From Hyperoplus lanceolatus (taxonomy: Eukaryota > Chordata > Actinopteri > Uranoscopiformes > Ammodytidae), in contig CM049407.1 of the NCBI GenBank assembly GCA_026929865.2, positions 32,393,501 through 32,457,500 on the forward strand: a stretch of 64,000 bases of DNA, in the 5' to 3' direction. Made by a program: the position numbers and the translations under genes. Positions 45,606 to 56,332 of this stretch are shown in pieces (the first letter of the stretch is position 1; every line of letters begins with the position of its first letter). The notes under the pieces are model-generated. The model was not told where the DNA came from. It was given only the letters and a program-made list of their open reading frames with translations, and did not search any database.

Positions 45606-47274
45606 ATGAGAAGTATGGAACCGTGCAGCTTCTAGACACCAACACAAGCCAAGCCTGCCCAGATGTTGTGGAAGTGGATGGGAGCCTAGAGGGTGCCATG
45701 CCGTAATTCCAACGCCTCATTATACTGACGTCTCAATGGGCCGAAATATTTCCTATTAGATCGACATGCCACAATGCCGACGGTTCAATGTTACGAAAAC
45801 GGAACGCATTGGTCCGAAGTGCCGATTTTCCTATTTTTTAAAAAGGAGGCGCATTAGGCCGACAGTCCTTTATTCCGACTATATACACAATCCCTGGAGT
45901 TTCTAACTCTCTCTCTCTCTCTCTCTCCTCTCTCACACTAAGCTCCAAAACACAACCTAAAGGCCTTCATCTCACGTTCACAAAACATATTGCAGATAAA
46001 CGTGAAAATAACGCTCATTTTGACACGGTGTTTCATCACCATGGACAGAGAGCGGAGGTCAACACGCACGCGCGCGCACACGCACACACCCACACACACA
46101 CTAAGCTATGTAGAAGGTAAAAGGTATAGCCTACGTTTGACTAAATTAATACCAGTGAAATTATTTAGGCTAGTAAAGCCCACTGCAAACACATTAAAAC
46201 ATCACCTATAGGCTGCACACACAGCTACTAAATATACAAATTTTATTTGTTTTCAACTCACCATTTGACTTTACTTCTTAACAAGGAAAGTATTAATCCT
46301 GTGTGCGTCATAAATTCACCTGCTTCTTTTATAGCCGAGGCAGTTTTTTTTAAACAAAGTTTTCCGAGGAGCACTTGAAAGTTGCATTTGCCGTCGCACA
46401 TCTCACCCCGGCCTTTCTCATAAAGTAGACTAACTGGAGTTATGAAACTCAGAGACCAACCTAACAAAACGGATAACGAAACAAATTTGTGATTATTAAA
46501 CCAAAAACACACCTTCAAGATGTAGGGCTAAATTCCAGCGTTGCACTTCACCAAGCCAAGCCAGACTGTGGGCTTGAACTGTCACTGTTATGAAGCGCAC
46601 GGTATACAAGGATTAATACTCTCCTCGTAACGAAGTAAAGTGAGTCAAATGGTGAGTAAAAAACAGATCCAACTTTTATATTTAGTAGCTGTGTGTGGGC
46701 CTGTGTTGTTTTACTGTGTTTGCAGTGTGCTTTACTAGCCTAAATAATTTTGCTGGTATTTATTTAGTTAAACTTCTACCGTATACCATCTATACAGCCT
46801 ATTGTGTGCGTGTGCGTGTGTGCTGATATACCGTGTCAAAATGAGCGTTATTTTCATGTTTCTCTAAAATATCATTGTAAACGTGAGGCATAGGTTGCAT
46901 TTTGGTGCTCAGTGTGAGGGGGAGAGAGAGAGAGAGAGAGTTAGAAACTCCAGGGATTGTGTATATAGTCGGTATATAGGACCGTCTGCCTAATGCACCT
47001 CCTTCTTTGAATAATCGGACAAACAGCACTTCGGACCAATGCGTTCCGTTTTCGTAACATTGAACCGTCGGCATAGTGGCATTTCGATCTAATGGGAAAT
47101 ATTTCGGCCCATTGAGACGTCAGTATAATGAGGCGTCGGGATTACGGCATGGCACCCTCTAGGCTCCCATCCACTTCCACAACATCTGGGCAGGCTTGGC
47201 TTGTGTTGGTGTCTAGAAGCAGCACGGTTCCATACTTCTCATGTCTAGCAGAGGGTGAGCTCTGCCTATGGAAA

Positions 47275-48252
47275 CTCTGCCAAATTCTACCAAAATATGC
47301 CCCGGAAATTTGAATTCTCTCTGTACATTGTGGTAGGAACGGAAAGATAAATGACAGGTGGATATATTTCAAATAATTTTTTTATTCATGGTAAAACCCA
47401 AATGATGGTGCTGAAAATAAATTCAAATAAAGCTAAAACATAGGCCTACCACCCCATAATTCAATTTGGCTGTATCTTTGCTTTGTCTTTGAGCAAATAT
47501 AGGACATATAATGGCATTTATTTGGTGTTCTACACCAGAATAAATGAATAAATGTGTGTTTTCATCCCATATGTGAAAGACATGAAATTCAATTATTTCT
47601 GGTCAGGTTTAGCATTCCTGAATACAACTTGATTGCAGTCCGCGGTTTCTGTTTGTTTGTGTGTGTGTGTGCGTGGTAAATCAGCCAACGTTCTGGAAGA
47701 CAGTCCATTTGTGCAACTTATTAATCACACACACCTCTGAAAACTGACGTTTGAGTCCTCTGAACAGAGCAGACAATGTTTTCCCTCCTCTTGCTTCCGA
47801 TAGCAACTGCCACCCGTGACACAGACGTGGCAGTTCAAAACATAGTCTAGCATGCTGCTATGTTTGACCGCATGCAGCTACTGATCCTGGGTCAGCTAAG
47901 CCACAACGTTAGAGTGACTGTAGTGCAGAGCAGCTGGGACTGAACCCTGGGGAACTCCCTCACGCACTGTAAGCATGACCAAAAAGTTAAACCATCATAC
48001 TGAGTAGCCTGAGTTCTGTCAGTGAGGTAGTTGACAATCAGTATGATCAGAAAAAACAATATTAATAAGTCGCTGTATCTAGATGCTGAGGATGAGGAAG
48101 AAGCGAGCCTGAGTATTATTTTACCTGGGCATACAACACACTCCATTATGTGGCATTATGCACAGTCACACCCAGGAGCCTTTTAATGGCAATACATTTG
48201 AGGAACGTGTGAATGTTGTGTATGCAGGTTAACAGTAGGCTGGAGAACTGAC
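47275..48252. other. hlcs intron, mostly unassigned
   Basis: About 47750-47900 resembles part of the 20235-type repeat (GACACAGACGTGGCAG, GCATGCTGCTATGTTTGACC). A short (TG)n lies at about 47658-47674. No exon was recognised. Confidence 0.45.
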
Positions 48253-48320
48253 CTCTGCCTTGGCTTTGTCGAGCAGCTACTGCTATTAACCCCAGATCCT
48301 TTGGTAAGTGCAGAGTCAGC
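48253..48320 (-). CDS. hlcs: hlcs exon upstream of the duplicated pair
   Basis: A 68-bp exon encoding LTLHLPKDLGLIAVAARQSQ and then GR plus the first base of Gly. Human HLCS has EMGLIVIAARQTEGKGRGG at this place. It starts in phase 2 after a TCTTTTCTCCTTCCAG acceptor and ends in phase 1 (AGA G|GTCAGT), matching the phase-1 acceptor of exon A. It begins the catalytic domain's nucleotide-binding loop. The next exons upstream were not recognised in the remaining 15.7 kb. Confidence 0.9.
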
Positions 48321-48994
48321 CTGGAAGGAGAAAAGAGTGATAATGTTAAAACTTCCTATAAAGGGACTTTTTGGGACACCAAGTCAAAAGGGATTTGGAT
48401 TGCTTAGCCTACTGCCAACACTGAACATTCTTAGCAAGGACTAGATGTTTTGTTACAATGGCTTTTCTGGAAAACTAATAAGCAATTTGCATTTCAACAA
48501 TGTTTCAAAATACAAACTATTGCGGTTGTTTGTCTTCAATGACAATCACAATCATCTCCAGCAGATTTGGTGCACTAGTCAGAAGGAAATAGTCTTTGCA
48601 CAGAATTGTAGCCATGAAGTTGGACATTATTCAGGTACTTTGTTTGCTCTGGATTAGGCCTGCCTAGAAGTGCTGACTCCCAGGCACAGTATCCCTGCTA
48701 AAGAGCTTGATAAATCAGTAAGTTAGTTTAAGGTTTTAGGTATGAAAAGATAACATAGGGTAAGTGACAATTCAATTAATTAACTTTGTAAATACATTTG
48801 TGAATGACTGTGGAAGTTGCCTTTGAGGAAATGCTCCATTTGACATTTATGCATAATGAATTTGTTTTGTAGGAATTCACAATCATGGAAACATAAAATG
48901 GTTAAAATAAGTTAACCATAGAGCAGGAGTTAAACATGAAATTGAATACAGAAAGAATGGCAAATTAAAATGAGCATAATAATTTCTGTAGTTA
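48321..48994. other. hlcs intron, nothing recognised
   Basis: No repeat family or exon recognised. Confidence 0.45.
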
Positions 48995-49457
48995 CAGTGC
49001 CTTGCAAAAGTATTCATACCCCTTGAACTTTTCCACATTTTGTCACGTGTCAACCTCACCCGTACATTTATTTTATTGGGATTTTCTTGAGAAAGACCAA
49101 CACAAAGTGAAGCATAATTGTTAAATGGAATGAAAATGATACATGGATTTAAAAATTATAAATAAAAAACTGAAAAGTGTGGAGTGCAAAAGTATTCAGC
49201 CCCCCTGAGTCAATACTTTGTAGAACCACCTATCAATGCAATTACAGCTGCAAATCTTTTGGGGTATGTCTCTACCAGCTTTGCATATCTAGAGACTGAC
49301 ATTTTTGCCTATTCTTCTTTGCAAAATAGCTCGAGCTTCAGATTCAGCGTCAGATTGGATCGAGAGGGTGCGTTAACAGCAATTTTGCTACCACCATGTT
49401 TCATGGTGGAGATGGTGCATGCAGGGTGATGTGCAAAGTTAGTTTTCTGCCGCACAC

Positions 49458-51280
49458 TGGGCCTCATTTATCAAACTTGTGTGAAAACTGGTGCAGATCC
49501 TGGCGCAAATATCACCCTACGCCAGGTATCAAGTGGGATTTATCAAACTGTCGTACCTAGCCAATTTCAGCGTACACCAGAGATCATTGTTGATAAATGC
49601 GACGGCTGAAAACAATCGTAATTTGAATATCATGCCCCTATATTTTATCCGTTTAGAGGCCTCGCCCAGAGGTTTTATGACATGGATATGCGCATTTAGG
49701 CAAAGAAGAGAAACTTCTCTCAAGTAGAAATTGACAGCATAACAGCGAAAGTAGAACAAATTAAAAAAAAGTTTCATTTCGGAGCATTAAAAGTGGCATC
49801 AAAGAAGGTCAAAAAGCAGCAGTTAGGAAGGAAATAACTGCTGCGGTCAACAGCGTTGGTGTTGACAAATGATCTCCAGCTGTGGATAGTGAATTTTAGG
49901 TTTACATCAGTGTTATCGCTCAAATTATATAAAATAGCATTTACAATTTTATGTCGCTTTACATACTGTAGGTGAAGAAAAAGTGGTCTGACTTAAAAAT
50001 CGCTACTGAAAAAATCGTGTTGCTGCTCTGAAATGCAACACCAAGGGGAAAAAGATCCACCAACTGTCCGATAATATATCAAACCTTTCCCCCCCATTAA
50101 ATAAATACATGTCTGCAGAGATTTGAATGATTAGGATCTATTGGCCCTTTCAGATAGCACTACTCAAAAGGGGTTTAAAAACTAAAAATAACACATTTGT
50201 GCATTGTACTGCACTTGGCACGAGTGGTCAGCCGTCAACTGCACAAGCCAGCCCGGCAACCACCAGCTGTGAGAGCGCCCACCGCCCTGCCGAGGTCTCG
50301 GATCGGAAAAAACAAGCCGAAACGTGCCGGTTAATGATGGAAATAAATCGCTTGCTTTAGCGATCAATGACCAAGCCCCGACCTCAGCGATTTTTACCGC
50401 CATCCAATAAGGAAGTGACCTACAACTGTAGTAACCAGAAAGTGCCACCGGGGGTGGCGCCAAGACAAGCAGTTTTTCTAAGACTCACTTGTTAGATAGG
50501 CCGTTTTCAAAGTCTTATTAAACTTATTTACAGCCTGGGTCACAAAACCATTTTAGTCTGTATATTTAGGTCATATCTCCATGACAACACTGAGGGGGGT
50601 GAATTTTTTTGGCCCACGCTAGTTTTTATTATTTTGGAGGCTAAAATGTATTGCCGCGATCTCGAGTGACAGCTCTCCGCCCGTTGTCCCTCACTTTGCC
50701 TCGGAGGTATACATCAGCTATCTCCCTCCCCCGACGTGACGTCGATTCCCCTTTTCAGCAAGAGGAGTGAGGCGGAGTAAAAATCTCACAAGATGGCGAC
50801 GCGCACAAACCAGCATTATTGGATGCCGTGTGAATAACTGAGGTCAGCCCGGATGCTACATCCATATTATTTACTATCTATGTCAATGACACATTAAAAG
50901 AGAAACAAAAATCTCAAAAGTGCGTCAAATAAATACAATGTTAAGCTTAATGTTTTGCAGTGTATTTTGTCATCAAGAGCAGCGCACTACTTGCATAGCC
51001 TACATATTAAATAACATTTTAGAAGCGATAAATGAATGCAGCCCCCATGCTGCAGAGTCCCCCCAGCTGCTACAAGACGGAGCCAACTGCCCATACGCAG
51101 TCCCATGCAGCGCTCCAAAGTGGCCCGTGTGCACACTATTGAATCATCGCTTTTACTCAGTTGCACACAAAAGGATGCAAATTTTTAAATGATTAGTATG
51201 TTTATCTCGCTCTGAACAAACACTGCATTAGTATGATTTACTAACAATTGTCCGACAAAGTCGCGCGCTCACACTAGGCA
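49458..51280 (+). mobile_element. Degenerate element with Myb/SANT-like coding remnant
   Basis: It starts TGGGCCTCATTTATCAAAC, related to the ends of 23181-24450. Frames at about 49697-50035 read NFSQVEIDSITAKVEQIKKK, ITAAVNSVGVD and VKKKWSDLKIATEK. These resemble the NAIF1-like Myb/SANT DNA-binding proteins carried by PIF/Harbinger transposons. Stops and frame breaks make it nonfunctional. Later, VSDRKKQAETCRLMMEINRL at about 50300 could be the tail of the same protein. The right terminus was not found. Confidence 0.5.
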
Positions 51281-51539
51281 AGTTTGCCTGTTCCGTGCTG
51301 CAGGAAGATTCCCCCCTCCCCACTCCCAAGGCTGCAGCCCGGGCCCGATTGCTCCTTCATACATGCCTCATCACGTCGTAATATGATACATACATCATCA
51401 CCAAGCGTTTTCGCTGCAAGAGTTACTAGAACAACAATGGAGAACAACAGTAGTCGCGGATTGCCCCTAACACCTCCGATTGTCAGATAAGACCAAACTT
51501 GAAGTCTTTGGCTTGAATGCAAAATGCAATATGTGGCAA

Positions 51540-52005
51540 AAAACTAACACTTAACATCACCCTGAAAACAACATCCCAACCATGACATAATTGGCAGCAT
51601 CATGCTGTGGTGATGCTTTTCTTCAACAGGTACAGGGAAGCTGATCAGAGTTGATGGGAAGATGGGGGAGCCAAATACAGGACAGAAAACCAGCATGACC
51701 CAAAACATACAGCCAGATCTACTATGGAATGGTTTAAATCAAAGCATAGTCATGTTTTAGAATGGTCCAGACCAGAATATCTGGAAAGACTTGGAAATTG
51801 CTGTTCACAGACTCTCTCCATCCAATCTGAAGTTGAATCTGAAGCTAAAGCTCAAGCTATTTTTAAGAATGGGCAAAAATGTCAGTCTCTTGATGTGCAC
51901 AGCTAGAGACATACCCCAAACGACTTGCAGCTGTAACTGTAGTGATAGGTGGTTCTACAAAGTATTGACTCAGGGGGGCTGAATACTTTTGCATTTATTG
52001 TACGA
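51540..52005 (+). mobile_element. Tc1 3' half, truncated
   Basis: It matches the arm at 53455-53940 (CAGATCTACTATGGAATGGT, GACATACCCCAAACGACTTG) and ends at GGGGGGCTGAATACTTTTGC without the terminal repeat. The frame is broken. Confidence 0.7.
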
Positions 52006-53454
52006 CCCCTTTGTGGGGTTCCTGGCTGACAGTTTTTTTTTATTGTTTTGCGACTGCTCAACTGAGTTTAATATATAGCCAGGTTATTGACTCTCATTTA
52101 TTTCAGTGTGGTAATGTATTTCACTGAGTGATCACATGTATTATAAATAAATCAAAACATCTCGGATCAATTGCTATTGTACTGCTCAAACACAGTCATT
52201 CTTGAATATTTAAATGTTTGTTGCTTGCATTCTTATATAAGAAAAAATGCATTGGGCTATAGGAACCGTATGAGGCATCAGCAGGTAAATCACAAAACAA
52301 CCAGATGGTAGTATTTATTGTAGCAGGAAATATAAATGATAAGGACAGAGGGATTGTTTCATCTATAATCCACTTGCATGTCCACACCCCAACCAGTGGA
52401 AAATGCAAAATGCAGTCTATGCGAACATTCCTGCCTACACCCCATCCCCCTCCACTTCAGGTGAAACTATGGCAGCTCTATAAGAGTGCTTTGAGTGCAC
52501 ACACAACCATGCCTCTACCCAAGAGGACCAAATACATCTGTGGATTAGAGATCTTCAGTCAAAACATACCTCAGCGGATATATTGATCATGTGGTGATCA
52601 GAAAGAGCAGGATGAATGGAGAGGCATGGTGAACAGATACAATAAAGCATAAAGCAGATAAAGACCGGGACTGGAGAGAGAGCAACAAAACCCCAGACAT
52701 GAGGCCATCCATTTAACCACAGGATACTAAAGCAGGAGCGCTCCCCGTATGTTTGAGGCCACCTTGATCTCCTCAACAAGACAGTATGCAGTGTCAAGTC
52801 TAAGGGGCTGTATACAAAGTGAAAATGCAATTGTTTTCCCCTTCACTTTTTCTTGCTCTGCTTTGAAAACATTCATAATTCACATGGTTTCGGAGAAAAA
52901 GGGCCAAAACCGCTGCAGTACGCATGCCAAGCCAGTAGTTGACGGTGTCACTTAGCTAGTAAATAGCTCTTCCGGTACAATTTGAAGTATAAAACCTACT
53001 CTTACTGAAAATGAATGCCACTAACGTTCATTAACGTTTCGGTGTGAGCTTAGGGTTACAAGTATTGCAAATGACAAGCTTTCTGTCCTCTTATTTCACC
53101 GCGTAGAACTTGTGAAAACAGAAGACATGCTGATAGTGACTGGCGCACTGCAGGGCTGTGAAGGGGCTGTGTGAGCGGCTACCTTCCTGTTAGGCCTACT
53201 TCACATTCAACTCACATTTCTCCAGTGAAATGCTATTAATGTGAAGCCGCAGCACATCAAACACAGTGTGGACCCTGAGCAGTTTGGATTGAGAGCCAAC
53301 AGATCCACAGTACAGAGGATTCCATCTCCACTGCTCCTCACACAAGGCAATGTTTCCCACACATAGGTTCTACTTGGGTGGCCCGCCAAGGTAAATTGAG
53401 AGCCGCCCAGGTAGATATAAACCGTATTCCATGATTTAAGATTAAGATCTAACC
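52006..53454. other. Unassigned sequence between Tc1 pieces
   Basis: 52990-53110 resembles 160-300 (GCAAATGACAAGCTTTC). 53330-53450 (CACATAGGTTCTACTTGGGT) looks like a repeat end but is not identified. No exon recognised. Confidence 0.4.
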
Positions 53455-53964
53455 TAAACATACAGCCCGATCTACTATGGAATGGTTTAGATCAACGCAT
53501 AGTCAGGTGTTCAAATGGCCCAGTCAAAGTTCAGACCTAAATCCAATTGAGAATCTCCGGAAAGACATGGAAATTGCAGTTCACAGACGCTCTCCAGCTC
53601 GAGCTATTTTGCAAAGAAGAATTGGCAAAAATGTCAGTCTCTAGAGGTGCAAAGCTGGTAGAGACATACCCCAAAAGACTTGCAGCTGTAAGTGCAGCGA
53701 TAGGTGGTTTGACAAAGCATTGACTCAGGGGGGCTGAATACTTTTGCACGCCACACTTTTCAGTTTTTCATTTATAAAAAAAATGGAAAACGTATGTATC
53801 ATTTTCATTCCACTTCACAATTATGCATTACTTTGTGTTGGTCTATCGCAAAAAATCCCAATAAATTAAATGTACGTGTGTTTGTAACGTGACAAAATGT
53901 GGGAAAGTTCAAGGGTTATGAATAATTTTGCAAGCCACTGTATTTTTGACATTGTAAAACCTGA

Positions 53965-54200
53965 GAACAAACTAACTGCTCTCCAGAGGAAGGCCATTTG
54001 CGTTTGCAACCCTTCTGGCTACTCGTACCATAGTAATGAAGTGGAAATCAAATAAGCGCCCTTCATTTATATATTGGATCAGAGATGTAATGTCTTCTCA
54101 AAAATTTGAAAAAATCAGATACTCGTGGGTGGGTCAAGAAATAGGTTTAATGCAACATCGTCCCCTTTTATAAGACATATAGAAACTCTGGTTCTTGCTT
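53965..54200 (+). mobile_element. L1-like LINE fragment
   Basis: The plus-strand frame includes MKWKSNKRPSFIYWIRDVMS followed by KFEKIRYSW. This aligns with the LLMWKSPTPPTISICLKDVM region of the L1-like insertion at 17247-17934. Truncated at both ends. 54200-54700 is AT-rich with nothing recognised. Confidence 0.6.
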
Positions 54201-54709
54201 GAACAGGCCCTTCCATCTTGAAAGGCATACATTTCTGTCCGTAACCTCTTCAATTGAGTCCATTTATTATTTAAAGATACATATGTATGTGCACATGTAC
54301 TTATAATCACTGTTACTGTTATTATTATTGATATTTACTTAATTTGTTTGTTTTTGTTTCTATTTTTTATTTCATTTTTAAATTTTCAGATGTTCCATAC
54401 AGATGTATAGTTATAGGTTTATGTATGTTGTTGTTTATTTTTAATATTTGAAAGCAGTTTTTGAGTTAACATTTCAAGTAATGACATGAGTCCTATCCAA
54501 CATCCTGCATTCATGAGGTCATTGACCTTGGGTCTACATGAAACTGCTCCATTCAAGAGGCCCATGGACAAGACACTCTATGGTCTCTCAAGACTTTGAT
54601 GCTGCACTACTAAGTACACATATAGCCAACACTGAACAGCATTGATTATATTATCCAAAATGATGTCATTAAGCCACAGGTTGAGGCCATTCAATAATGC
54701 CGTCTGACC

Positions 54710-55788
54710 CAGGGCTGTATAGTGCGACAGTTTTGATCGCATTTGCTACTGAAATTGATCACGTGCGATGATGAATACAAGTCCACTCGCACTAGTGCTA
54801 ATGAGGAGAGGCTGTCTTTGAAACACAGAGGAGCGCTGCACAACACTGTTTAGAGGGCTCTACATTAACACTGCGGGTAAATGAGTCTTAGGCAAGTAAG
54901 TTGAGTCCACCCTCCACTTTGGCTGGTGAAAGATGTGTGCTCGGGATCTGTGCTCGTGCGGCGATTCTAGCGTCTAATAAACTTCACCAACGGTAATAAC
55001 CGGAAGGACACGGCTCTCTGCTCTCTTTACATTACCGCAGTTAAGTTAGAGCGTGTGCAAACATAACATTTCCTGTGCGCCTTCACATTAAAAGCCTGTT
55101 GCTAGCCAAATGTGAGTTGACTTTTATTTTGAAGCCGATAAGAACAGGAAGTTAGCGCTTTACAGCACTGTAGTGCTCTAGCTTGAAAGGCTGCAGAGAG
55201 CAGTCAACAGTACAAAACTTTTAAACAAAGTTTGAAATAACTTATTTCAAACTTTGTGTAAGTTACACAATAAGCCACTGAAAAACTACTCCGAACATAT
55301 TCACAACAACCTATTTAATTTATCCTAAATTGTACCAATATGTATACTTACTTATTTAATAGGCTATGTTTAATGTTTTAAAGTTTGGTTTTAATTAACA
55401 GAAGGACATTTTCTAAAAAAAAATATTATTATTAATATAATAATTATATGTTTATACAAAAAATATATAGATATATATATTATTTTTATATTTTTATGGG
55501 GAGAAACAATTCTGAATCAGCAAAAAATTGCAATTGGCAGGTTAGATTCTTTTGTCTAAATTGCAATCAGTGCACCCCTATTCATTCTTCTATAATTATT
55601 ACTGCACACACTAGGATATAATATTAATTGAGAATCTCAAATGAGACAAAGATGACATGCTCAAAGGTAATTAGAGCGAAATGTAAGGGTTAAGGTTATG
55701 CAAGTTTTCGATCATGCTTTGTGTGCTACTGAATTTTTTTGATTGCTAGCACCAGTGCTACCACCTAAAAAATAAGCTTACAGCCCTG
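54710..55788. mobile_element. 1,079-bp hAT-type element
   Basis: Ends are CAGGGCTGTATAGTGC and AAGCTTACAGCCCTG, flanked by a perfect 8-bp GTCTGACC (54702-54709 and 55789-55796). The interior has no recognised transposase; nonautonomous. Confidence 0.88.
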
Positions 55789-56332
55789 GTCTGACCCAAT
55801 CCAGAAACGAAGATAGGGGAGAACGAGGTAATGTGAGACATCGGGTAATGTGAGGCACCCCGTATAGCTAGGCAACGGAACACATTTTGGGTCATTTGAG
55901 CATTATGTTTTCAAGCCCCTCTCATTTCCCCTTGACCATGAAGGATAGGACCTCATGGTGCTGTTGTAAGCATTTTCTTTTCACAAAAATGTTTTTTTTG
56001 CATGTAAAACTTAATTTTCTTGCTGTCAACTAATCAACTGTTGTGCCAAATTGTGCAAATTGATTCAGGTAGAAAAACTTCTATCATATATGTTGATGAA
56101 CTACCAACATATGAAACCATGTGATGATGATAACTGAAGATTAGCCTGAATTGCTATGAGAGGTAGTTTTTTCTCAAATTGCAGCAGTGGGGTAAAGTGA
56201 GACAAATACTGTGGGGTAAAGTGAGAAGGTTGCAAGGAGACTAGTTTGAATAAGACAAAGACAATGCGGTTCGGAGGTGGGGGTTCAATGGTTGAAGGGG
56301 TGTCAGCAAGGGCATGGTTTGGCAGGTATGTA

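Larger units (their letters stand above)
43529..47274. repeat. Long-TIR foldback, split by later insertions
   Basis: The left arm is 43529-43564 plus 45606-46240; the right arm is about 46640-47274, inverted. Outer ends are CCATAGGCAGAGCTCACC and its complement. The right arm is continuous, reading ATACTTCTCATGTCTAGC, which shows that 43565-45605 is an insertion. The arms contain spaced CCGA/TCGG words (GGGCCGAAATATTTCC, ATGCCGACGGTTC, TAGGCCGACAG) and a CT/GA microsatellite (45908-45928; 46922-46940). Element size without insertions is about 1.7 kb. No protein. Confidence 0.85.
48995..53940. mobile_element. Composite Tc1 locus with inverted 3' ends
   Basis: The outer ends are both Tc1 3' termini: CAGTGCCTTGCAAAAGTATT at 48995 and GCAAGCCACTG at 53940, with TA outside each. 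The left arm (48995-49440) encodes the transposase C-terminus on the minus strand; the right arm (53455-53940) encodes the same part on the plus strand (CAAAGCTGGTAGAGACATAC in both). A third partial copy is at 51540-52005. No N-terminal half was seen. The interior holds a degenerate Harbinger-like region (49458-51280) and unassigned sequence at 52006-53454. Confidence 0.75.
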
